This document shows positions 8,034 through 17,300 of a DNA stretch of 64,000 nucleotides, in pieces. The translations under genes were made by a program, and so were the position numbers. The notes under the pieces are model-generated. The model made no database searches, was not told the DNA's origin, and saw only the letters and a list, made by a program, of their open reading frames with translations. Origin of the DNA: Neolewinella aurantiaca (GTDB taxonomy: Bacteria > Bacteroidota > Bacteroidia > Chitinophagales > Saprospiraceae); contig NZ_VOXD01000013.1 of the NCBI RefSeq assembly GCF_008014675.1, positions 62,001 through 126,000 of the forward strand, read 5' to 3'. Within the stretch, counting starts at the first letter, position 1, and every line of letters starts with the position of its first letter.

Positions 8034-9176
8034 TCAGTCCACAATCATCCCTTCGCCCACGAGTTCCTGCTGCTTCATGTGTACCGGCAGGTCCCGGTAT
8101 TCGTACTGCTGCGTCCGTAGCTGCGGCCGGAAACCGGCCTCGGCGATGGCTTCCTGGATGCCATCGGCGGTGAAGCGCCAGCGTGCTCCGGCGGCAGAAA
8201 CTACGTTCTCCTCGATCATGATGGAGCCGAAGTCGTTGGCCCCGGCGTGGAGACAGAGCTGGGCGACTTCTTTGCCCACCGTAAGCCAGCTGGCCTGGAT
8301 GTTGGTTACGTTGGGGAGCATGATGCGGCTTAGTGCGATCATTCGGATGTATTCGTCTCCGGTAACGGTGTTGCGGGCACGTTTGATTTTTTTGAGGATG
8401 GTGTCTTCGTCCATAAACGGCCAGGGGATGAAGGCGAGGAAGCCTTTGGCGTGAGCTGGCTTTTCAGACTGTACCTGCCGCATCCGCACGAGGTGATCCA
8501 TACGCTCCCAGTTGGTTTCGATGTGGCCAAACATCATGGTGGCGGAGGTGGTGATGTCTAACTGATGCGCTGCGCGCATCACGTCGAGCCATTCTTCGCC
8601 TCCGCACTTTCCTTTGGAGATAAGACGGCGAACGCGGTCGCTGAGGATCTCGGCTCCGGCACCGGGGAGGCTGTCGAGCCCGGCTTCCTTCAGGGCTTTG
8701 AGCACGTCGTAGTGGCTCATCTTTTCGAGCTTAGCTACGTGAGCGATCTCGGGCGGGCCGAGGGCGTGGAGCTTCAGGTTGGGGTAAAGTTCCTTCAGCT
8801 CGCTGAAGAGCTTGCAGTAGTAATCGAGGCCCATATCGGGGTGGTGGCCACCCTGCAGGAGGAGCTGCTCTCCGCCGAAGGCGAAAGTCTCTTCGATCTT
8901 GGTCTTGTACTCCTCGATGGTAGTAATGTATGCTTCCTCGTGGCCGGGCCGACGGTAGAAATTGCAAAACTTACAGTTTGCAATACAGACGTTGGTCGTG
9001 TTGGAGTTCCGGTCGATGATCCAGGTTACATCTTTCCTGGGCACAGCTTCGAAGCGCAGCTGGTTGGCGACGTACATCAGGTCGGCAGTATCTGCGTTTT
9101 CGAGCAGGAAAACGCCTTCTTCGGCGGTAAGCCATTCTTTGTTGAGGGCGCGTTCGAGGAGGTCAGCGGAGATCAT
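8034..9176 (-). CDS. mqnC: Cyclic dehypoxanthine futalosine synthase MqnC
   Basis: A radical SAM enzyme of the futalosine route to menaquinone; it cyclises dehypoxanthine futalosine. The [4Fe-4S] motif is C64-x3-C68-x2-C71 (CIANCKFC), followed by FYRRPGHEEAY, which is typical of MqnC rather than MqnE. QGGHHPDMGLDYY and the late GANDFGSIMIEENV motif also fit. Length 380 aa is normal. No other menaquinone gene is adjacent, so the pathway is dispersed in this genome. Confidence 0.93.
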   Translation of the reverse strand: MISADLLERALNKEWLTAEEGVFLLENADTADLMYVANQLRFEAVPRKDVTWIIDRNSNTTNVCIANCKFCNFYRRPGHEEAYITTIEEYKTKIEETFAFGGEQLLLQGGHHPDMGLDYYCKLFSELKELYPNLKLHALGPPEIAHVAKLEKMSHYDVLKALKEAGLDSLPGAGAEILSDRVRRLISKGKCGGEEWLDVMRAAHQLDITTSATMMFGHIETNWERMDHLVRMRQVQSEKPAHAKGFLAFIPWPFMDEDTILKKIKRARNTVTGDEYIRMIALSRIMLPNVTNIQASWLTVGKEVAQLCLHAGANDFGSIMIEENVVSAAGARWRFTADGIQEAIAEAGFRPQLRTQQYEYRDLPVHMKQQELVGEGMIVD

Positions 9177-9337
9177 AAGGTTGAGTTGTGGCTAATTCAA
9201 CAAGCTTTACGGAAGTAGGTTGTGGGAACTTTCATTTTTTATTGAAAGTTTGCCTGGTGGAAGGGAGTCTGACGGGCCAACCGGCCGTTTTTATCTCGTC
9301 TTGTTTTTGGGGCAATCGGAGTAAAATTCCTCCACCG

Positions 9338-9763
9338 TCAGAAAACGATTCGCTTCAGGATCACGTCTACCCGCCGGTTACTGAGTTTTCCTTCCCAGGT
9401 TTTGTTGTCGAAACTCGGTTCGTCTTCTCCGAGGGGGAGCATGCGCATCATTTCTGGCGGCAACGGGTAGGCGATGAGGCGGTCGCGGACGGTGCGGGCA
9501 CGAAAATCGGACAGGCGGAGGTTGTACTCGCGGTTGCCGATGTCGTCGGTATGGCCCTGAATTTCGATTTCGTAGGCTTCGAGGTTGGGGATCTCGTCGA
9601 GGAATTGTTTCAGGCGGGCGCCTTCTTCGGGGACGATGTAGTAGCTGCCGCCGCCGAAAAAAATACTGTGGATGTGGTCCTGGTCGGCAGGGGAGGCCAG
9701 CGGTTGACTTTGGGCGCTGACGCAGGTGCAGAGCAAGGTTATCAGGAACAGGTAGAAGCGCAT
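9338..9763 (-). CDS. OmpA-like peptidoglycan-associated protein
   Basis: A 141-aa exported protein. The signal peptide (MRFYLFLITLLCTCVSAQ) is followed directly by an OmpA-C domain. The peptidoglycan-binding pattern GHTDDIGNREYNLRLSDFRA and the final NRRVDVILKR are clear. There is no beta-barrel and no lipobox at the usual position, so it is probably a periplasmic protein. The frame runs further upstream, but ATG 9763 gives the only signal peptide. The codons for the C-region of the signal peptide contain a copy of the 20-bp interspersed motif. Confidence 0.85.
   Translation of the reverse strand: MRFYLFLITLLCTCVSAQSQPLASPADQDHIHSIFFGGGSYYIVPEEGARLKQFLDEIPNLEAYEIEIQGHTDDIGNREYNLRLSDFRARTVRDRLIAYPLPPEMMRMLPLGEDEPSFDNKTWEGKLSNRRVDVILKRIVF
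9713..9730 (-). repeat. 20-bp interspersed motif (copy 3), inside a signal peptide
   Basis: Minus strand TGCACCTGCGTCAGCGCC encodes CTCVSAQ at the cleavage region of the OmpA-like protein. Confidence 0.65.
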
Positions 9764-9825
9764 GGGTGGGGGCTTTAGCTGTAATTTACGAATAGTCTCC
9801 AACTCGGTCTCCCGGGAAACGCACC

Positions 9826-9844
9826 CTGCACCTGCGGCCCCGCC
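9826..9844 (+). repeat. 20-bp interspersed motif (copy 4)
   Basis: CTGCACCTGCGGCCCCGCC reaches the stop codon of the DoxX-like gene and forms an inverted pair with the copy at 9713, about 95 bp away. Confidence 0.7.
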
Positions 9845-10203
9845 TAAGCACCGAACACTTTGCCGTAATAAATGCGGGATACCAAAGTGACGATGATGGC
9901 CAGCAAAGAGAGTTGCAGCCACCCGTCTCCGTGGTCGACGTGCGCCGCCTGGGCCAGTACTGCGTCGAAGAAGAAGCCGGCGTAGGCCCACTCGGTCAGC
10001 ACCCTGACCTTACGGGTAAGGATCGCTGCCACGCCGAGGAGTTTCGCGGCGGCCAGCGGAGCCACCAGCCATGTGGGGAAGCCCAGCTCCGGGAAAAAGC
10101 CGGAAATCATCTCGTAGTTGAGGATGTACATCCCCGCAGAAAAGGTGAAGATCAGGCAGGTCAGACCCGTAGCAACCCAGTAAATGATTTTGTCTGATTT
10201 CAT
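9844..10203 (-). CDS. DoxX-like four-helix membrane protein
   Basis: A 119-aa integral inner-membrane protein with four predicted helices at about residues 8-26, 43-62, 69-86 and 95-112. The pattern of short loops and the KLLGVAAIL helix fits the DoxX-like (DoxX_2) family, whose members have been linked to quinone or thiosulfate metabolism, but no activity can be assigned to this one. The frame extends to 10326, but MKSDKIIYW at 10203 is the natural start. The stop codon abuts the interspersed motif, and the OmpA-like gene follows. Confidence 0.75.
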   Translation of the reverse strand: MKSDKIIYWVATGLTCLIFTFSAGMYILNYEMISGFFPELGFPTWLVAPLAAAKLLGVAAILTRKVRVLTEWAYAGFFFDAVLAQAAHVDHGDGWLQLSLLAIIVTLVSRIYYGKVFGA

Positions 10204-10348
10204 TTCGTATTCTTTTCTGCAAGTATAGGTAAGCCCCGGTTGGGAAGACACCGCTATGGACGGAACTTGTCTGTTCTGGACATACGGGCGCAGGCCGAAT
10301 CCGCTTGGGCAGAGGAAGGGGAGCACACCGTAAACTGCTCACCTGATG

Positions 10349-10518
10349 CTAGTGCTCTGTCAAGCTCATATTTCCGGGTTAGCTGCGGTGTCTTTTGGCG
10401 GCTGACTTCGTTACTCAAATCCTCACTTAGCTACGGCTAAGCTCCGGTTTGAGCGCCTTGTCAGTCACCAAAATCTACCAGCACCCAACCTGGAAATTAA
10501 ACATTGACAGAGCACTAG
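10349..10518. mobile_element. MITE-like element, family B copy 3 (best preserved)
   Basis: A 170-bp element bounded by perfect 15-bp inverted repeats (CTAGTGCTCTGTCAA left, its reverse complement right). The centre folds into a hairpin with CTCAAA/TTTGAG and CTTAGC-TACG-GCTAAG stems. No coding capacity and no clear target duplication. It fills most of the 380-bp gap before ruvA. Confidence 0.82.
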
Positions 10519-10544
10519 TTGCTAATTAACAGCGGATTAACCCT

Positions 10545-10552
10545 TACCTTTG
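10545..10552 (+). promoter_or_regulatory. Probable -7 box for ruvA
   Basis: TACCTTTG matches TAnnTTTG, with a TTGC about 23 bp upstream at the edge of the MITE-like element. The predicted leader is about 30 nt. Confidence 0.55.
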
Positions 10553-10583
10553 CGCGCCCAAACCAAACGCATCCCTTTTCCCT

Positions 10584-11177
10584 ATGATCACCTACGTAAA
10601 TGGCCCCATCGCACATAAGACGCCCAGTTTTGTGGTGATCGAGGCCGGCGGTCTTGGCTACCACATCAACATTAGTCTCTACACTTACACTAAAATTGAA
10701 AAAGCAGAAAAAGCAAAGCTGCTGACGCACTTTCACGTAAAGGAAGACCAGCAGACGCTTTATGGCTTTTACGACGAGACGGAGCGGAGCCTTTTTCGTC
10801 TGTTGATTGGGGTGAACGGGGTTGGCCCGAGCACGGCCCTGGTGGTGCTTTCTAGCATGAATCCGGACGAGTTCCGTAGTTCCGTAATCGGTGAGGACGT
10901 GAGCAGTATCCGCAAGGTAAAAGGCATCGGCCCCAAAACGGCGCAGCGCATCATTCTGGACCTGAAAGACAAGATGATGAAGGAAAGTTTCGATACTCCG
11001 ACAATGCTCTCTCCCCAAAGCAATACCCAACGTGCCGAGGCGTTATCTGCTCTGGTAAACCTTGGTTTCGGTCGTCCGGCTGTACAGCGTGCTCTGAATC
11101 GGGTGTTTGCTGCAAAACCGGACATCGGGACTTCGGAGGATATAATAAAACTCGCTCTGCGGGAATTGTCTTCCTAA
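10584..11177 (+). CDS. ruvA: Holliday junction helicase subunit RuvA
   Basis: RuvA binds four-way DNA junctions as a tetramer and recruits the RuvB motor for branch migration. The 197-aa sequence has the N-terminal OB fold (MITYVNGPIAHKTPSFVVIE), the acidic-pin domain II with two HhH motifs (GVNGVGPSTAL and VKGIGPKTAQRIILDL), and the C-terminal UBA-like domain III (EALSALVNLGFGRPAVQRAL) that contacts RuvB. Neighbouring sprA on the same strand is a conserved arrangement in Bacteroidota. Confidence 0.95.
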   Translation: MITYVNGPIAHKTPSFVVIEAGGLGYHINISLYTYTKIEKAEKAKLLTHFHVKEDQQTLYGFYDETERSLFRLLIGVNGVGPSTALVVLSSMNPDEFRSSVIGEDVSSIRKVKGIGPKTAQRIILDLKDKMMKESFDTPTMLSPQSNTQRAEALSALVNLGFGRPAVQRALNRVFAAKPDIGTSEDIIKLALRELSS

Positions 11178-11322
11178 GCTTGCACATTTTGCATTGTGAT
11201 TTGCCGGAACGAACCGGCCTCCCTAATCTTAAAATTGATCCTCGGAACACGCTTATGCCTAACTGTTTTCGTTTCCGATGGACTGCCCGCAATTTCCCCG
11301 GGTCTTTGGTAAGGATTGATAT

Positions 11323-14300
11323 ATGAATAAGACGCTACTTTTCCTACTTTGTTGTTTCGCCATCAGCTCGCTTAACTTCGCTTATGCTCCCCTCTTTACT
11401 GGCTTCGATAAGGAAGAGGAGGACGCCGTAATACAGCTTTTCAAGAAAATTACCTACCAGCCGCTGCCGGACAAGGTGAAAAGTGAAAACCTGCCCGGGT
11501 ACATAGACCCTGCAGGTTTGGCAACGACCTTATTCCCCTTGGGAGGAGCCGCGGATACCATCCCTCCGATTCAGGACCGTGACCGGGACTTCATCACCGA
11601 TCCCAACCGTAACCCGGTCGACCTGCGTGACCCCGCCAACGTAACCCGTACCGTAGAGTACGATCCCGCCACCGGCAACTACATCGTACGGGAAAAGATC
11701 GGTAACCTCGATTTTCGTCCGCCTACAACCCTCACCTTCGAGGAATACTTCAAGTACCGCGAAGAAAAAGACAAGCAGGATTACTTCCGCTCTCTCGGAG
11801 GCGTTGGCCTCGGAGATGCTTCCGTTACCGCCACCGACCCACTCGATGAAATCGAACTCGATCCCGACCTGATAAATAATCTTTTCGGTGGTACTGAAAT
11901 CGACATCCAGCCGAAGGGTGGGGTAGACCTGAGCTTCGGGGTCAATTACCAGTTTCAGGACAACCCCTTTATCGTAGAACGTTTCCGGAAGAATACGATC
12001 TTCGATTTCGACATGGACATCCAGATGAACGTGACCGGCCAGATCGGCGATAAGCTGAAGCTTAACACCAACTACAATACCGGAGCGACCTTCAATTTCG
12101 ACAACCAGATCAAACTCGATTATAACTCCGAAGCTTTCAGCGAAGACGACATCCTGCGCAAGATCGAAGCGGGTGATGTGAGCCTGCCGCTGCGTGGTTC
12201 CCTGATCGAGGGCGCACAGTCGCTCTTCGGGCTCAAGACAGAACTTCAGTTTGGTCACCTGAAACTTACTGCCATCGCGAGTCAGCAAAGGAGCCAACGC
12301 GAAAAGCTTACCATCGAAGGAGGCGCACAACTCGCCGAATATGAGGTGTACGCCGACAGCTACGACGAGAACCGTCACTTCTTCCTGAGCCACTTCAACC
12401 GTAATGTGTACGAAGAAGCCCTGTCTAACCTGCCCCAGATCAACTCACTCTTCCATGCTGAAAATATTGAAGTATGGATCACTAACGATCGTAACGATGT
12501 ACTCGACGTGCGGGACATCGTCGCCTTCGCCGACCTTGCTGAACCAGACGCAGACTTTCTTACTAACCCGGATGCCGTTCGTCCTTTTGGGTCTCCCGAA
12601 TACGAGCAACTTTGCCCCAGCGACGTTTCGTTGCCAGACAACGGAGCCAACGACCTTTACAGCAAACTGGTCAATGCCGGAGATCAGGTGCGCGACATCG
12701 ATCGCGCGGTTTCCACCCTTCAGTCTGCCCGTTTCGGCCTGGAACCGATCCGTGACTTCGAGAAGGTCTCGGCGCGTAAACTGACCGCCCGGGAATACAC
12801 CGTGCACCCAGAGCTTGGTTTTATCTCCCTCAATATCAATGTTCAGCCAGATCAGGTAGTCGCAGTTTCTTACCGGTATAAATACAACGGCAACATCTTC
12901 AAAGTAGGTGAGCTCTCCGTAAATACCGACAACTCCAACAACGGTACTCTGAGCAATACTACCAGCTCTCAGGAAGACACCAGTGCCTTTGCGAACCAGG
13001 TGCTTTTTACCAAAATGCTGAAGTCATCAACCCAGCGCGTAGGCCTTCCTACCTGGGACCTGATGATGAAAAACGTTTACTCCCTCGGAGCCTATCAGGT
13101 GAATCAGGAAGATTTCCGGCTCGACATCCAGTACGAAGATCCGGGCGAGGGCTTTAAGCGCTTCCTCCCCGTTCCGGTCGATGGAATCCCCGGTCTGCCC
13201 CTCATCCGTGCCTTCAACCTCGACCGGTTGAACACTCAGCTTGACCCTGTTCCGGATGGGGTCTTCGATTTTGTTCCCGGTATCACGATCAACCCGACAA
13301 CGGGCCGCATTTATTTCCCTGTTCTGGAACCCTTCGGTTCCGACCTCGCTGAACTCCTCGACCCTGAGGACCGTGACCAATTCGTTTACCAGGAGCTTTA
13401 CGACTCCACAATTTTCCAGGCACAGGAATTCCCGGAAAAGAACCGTTTTGCGATTCGTGGTTCCTACAAATCTTCGGTTCAGTCGGAGATCAGCCTCGGT
13501 GCCTTCAATATCCCCGCAGGCTCGGTTCGGGTAACAGCTGGTGGAGCCTTGCTGGAAGAAGGGCGGGATTACTCGGTCGACTACAGCACAGGCCGCGTAC
13601 GGATTCTCAACGATGCAATTCTCAGCTCCGGCGTACCGATCAATGTTTCCTTTGAGGACAACACCGTCTTTAGCCTCCAGACCAAAACGATGCTTGGTTT
13701 ACGGGCCGACTACGAAGTCAGCGATAAACTCAGTCTTGGTGGTACGTTCATGCAGCTCTTCGAACGGCCGTTTACCCAGAAAGTAAACATCGGTGAAGAC
13801 CCGATCAACAACAAAATTTACGGCTTTGACGCGACCTTCCAGACCGAGTCCGGCTGGCTTACCCGTATGGTGGATAAACTGCCCTTGTTCAGCACGAGCG
13901 CACCGAGTAACATCAGCCTAACGGCCGAAACGGCCTGGCTCAGACCAGGCCACAGTAAGGCGATCAACAAAGCGCAGGGAGAAAAAGAAGGTATCGTTTA
14001 CCTGGATGATTTTGAAGGAACAGCAAGCCCGATTGACCTGAAAACCCCGGTACAGTCTTGGTACCTCGCCTCGGTGCCTCAGAATGATGCGGGCAACAAC
14101 AACCCGCTCTTCCCCGAAGCCCAACAGGAAGGCCTCGTTACGGGAGCCAACCGGGCCCTTCTGAACTGGTACCGTTTGGAGCCTAACTCGAGGACGGGAG
14201 TAGAAGGTGCAGACGAAAACGTTTACACAAGCGCCGTTCCGCAGCAGGAGGTATTTCCTAACCTGGACATCCCACTCAGCCAGCGGGCACAGACCCAGTT

Positions 14301-17300
14301 CTTTACCTTCGATATGTCCTACAGCCCGAACATCCGGGGTCAGTACAACTTCGATACTCCTGCCGGCTACCCTGGTTTTACTTCTGGTGCTTTTCTGGAG
14401 AACGATCCTATCTCTCCGGTCAAACTCGTTGATCCTGAAACGCGCTGGGGCGGAATCATGCGCGAGATGCGCACACCAGACTTCCAGAGTTCGAACATCG
14501 AATTTATCGAATTCTGGATGCTATCTCCCTTCCTTGATCCTAATAACGCAAACCTGCCGGCTGATGACGGTGTGGATAAGCAGGGTACTTTATACATCAA
14601 CCTCGGTAACGTAAGTGAAGATATCCTGAAGGATAGCCGGAAAGCATTTGAAAACGGCCTCCCGGGCCCCATCAACCCTAATCGTCCGGTAGACGAAACG
14701 GTCTGGGGGCGGGTGCCGGTCTCGCAACAAATCACATTAGGCTTCGACAATGATCCCGCAACCCGCGAGTTACAGGATGTAGGGCTGGACTGTATCGGAG
14801 ACTCGCTCGAACAGATAACGTTTAGTGAATACCTGAATGCGTTTGCAGGGTTGTCCGCCGGTGGATTTCAGGCGCTGCAGGCTGACCCCTCTAACGACAA
14901 CTTCTACTATTTCAACAACGACCGGTATACAGCAGGGGACGACCTCCTCACCCGCTACCGGGGATGGAACGGTATGGAGGGGAACTCGGCTGCTAATACA
15001 GGTTCTTCCAGTAGCTCCGTTCGGGAGAGTACAACCAACCTCCCCGACGCGGAAGACCTTAACCAGGACAACACCCTGAATGAATCCGAGAGTTACTTCC
15101 AGTACGAAATCCCGTTCGTACGCAGCGGGACTGATGCCCGGGAGTTCGACCGCGAAGCAACACCATTTATTACCGATCAGCTGGAAGCAGCTAATGGCCG
15201 CATCTGGTATCGTTTCCGCATCCCGCTGAACTCCGACCAGAAAACGGCCGTAGGTGGTATCCAGGATTTTCGTTCCATCCGTTTCATGCGGATGTACATG
15301 CACGATTTCCGGGCACCGGTTACCCTTCGCTTTGCCGAGTTCGAACTCGTGCGGAACAGCTGGCGGCGGTATACCCGCGATTTCCAAAGCGGGCCTGCTA
15401 TTGGTGGCGAAGGCTCCACGGAGTTCAACATCGACGCAGTAAACATCGAAGAAAACAGTAGCCGCCAGCCGTTCAACTACGTGCTACCCGCCGGCATCCG
15501 GCGTGAGCAGAGCCTGGGTGTAGTGAACACCCTGCAGAACGAGCAGTCACTCACGATGAAGGTGCAAAACTTACAGCCCGGCGCCCGCCGTGCCATCTTC
15601 AAGTACACAGATACCGACCTGCGGGTGTACGACAAGCTACGCATGTTTGTTCACGCCGAGGCACTCGGCGATAGCCGGTTCCAACGGCCGGATACCGGTC
15701 AGCTGATTCTCTTTATGAGAATGGGCTCCGACTTTGAGCAGAACTATTACGAATACGAAGTGCCGTTGGAACTATCGGACACCAGTGGCCTCCAAATGAT
15801 TTTGGATAGCCTTGGTGATGCGAACGCCCAGAACCAATACCTCAACGGGAGCGCGTATTCCGAAGAGGTCTGGAAGCCACGAAACGAGGTGAACCTGCCG
15901 CTGGAACTGTTGCGCGATCTCAAATTGGAGCGAAACAATACCAACGTGCCACTAAGCCAGGAATATTCTCAGGAGTTTGAACCCTTTACGGACCCGGACG
16001 AGTACGGGGCCGCAGACCCGATACGTAATGTTCGCCATACCATCAGGGTAAAGGGTAACCCCAACCTGGGCTACGTCAAGGTGTTCATGATTGGTTTGAA
16101 AAACCGGGATGACCTGAACAACAACGGTATCAGCTCGGAAGTCTGGATTAACGAACTCCGCCTGGAAGGGCTTGACGAACGCGGAGGCGTGGCTGGTATC
16201 GCCCGCGCCGACATTCAGCTTGCCGACCTCGGGAATATCACCGCGGCAGCAAACTACAGCAGCATCGGATTCGGTGCACTCGACGACAATGTAACTGAGC
16301 GTAACCGGGAGTCGACTTACGGCTATGACCTGGCGGGTAACTTCGCCCTCGATAAATTCCTGCCCCAAAAATGGGGCGTCCGGTTGCCGCTTTACCTGCA
16401 GCACAGTAAAACGGTAAGCACGCCCGAATACGATCCCTACGATCTGGACATCAAGCTGGAGGACAAGATCAACGCCACCGACGATTCGAACATTCAGGAT
16501 TCCCTGCGGGAACAAGCGCGGGAAATCAATAAGATTTCCGCGCTGGCGCTCAATAACGTAGGCATCACGCCGGCGACAAGGCGAACCAAACCGAGTCCGC
16601 TCGATCCCGCCAACATCAGCGTCAGCTACGGAGTAACCAAAACCGAACGTTCCGATCCATTCATCGAAAGTGAGGTCGTTAAAGACCATACGGGAGCTCT
16701 GGATTACACCTTCAGTCGCGGACGAGGAGGCTCCATCGAACCCTTCAAAGGGATCAAGAGCAAGTACCTGAAACTGATCAGCGAAATCAACATCAATCCG
16801 TTGCCGAACAGTTTCACGTTCGCAAACGTGATCAACCGAAGCTTTGCTACTACTAAGTACCGCTTCGCCGATGTTAACCCCGAGTTCAACACCTTCTATA
16901 ACAAACGCTTTACCTGGGACCGGACCTACGATGTTCGCTGGGATCTGACCCGCAGCATTAAACTCGGGTTTAACGCCAACATGAGCGCGACGATAGACGA
17001 ACCGGACGAGAACCGACTGCTTCAGTTTGACGAGGCTGAGCGTGATCAGATCAGAAAAGACAGTATTTGGGAAAACCTCCTTAACGGTGGCCGACCGAAG
17101 TTGTACACTCACGGTCTCAACGCCAGCTACCAGCTGCCGCTGCGCTACCTGCCGTTCCTCGACTTCGTAGACGTAAGGGCCAACTACCTGGCGAATTATA
17201 CCTGGAATGCTTCGCCCCTCAGCCTGACGGGCGAAGACACGCCGGGAGGAAGCTCCCTGGGTAATACGATCCAGAACAGCCAGAGCCGGCAAATTACGGC

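Noticed and set aside
10349-10518. Target-site duplication for the best family B element
   Set aside because: Flanking bases (CACCTGATG and TTGCTAATT) do not match, so transposition is supported only by the inverted ends.
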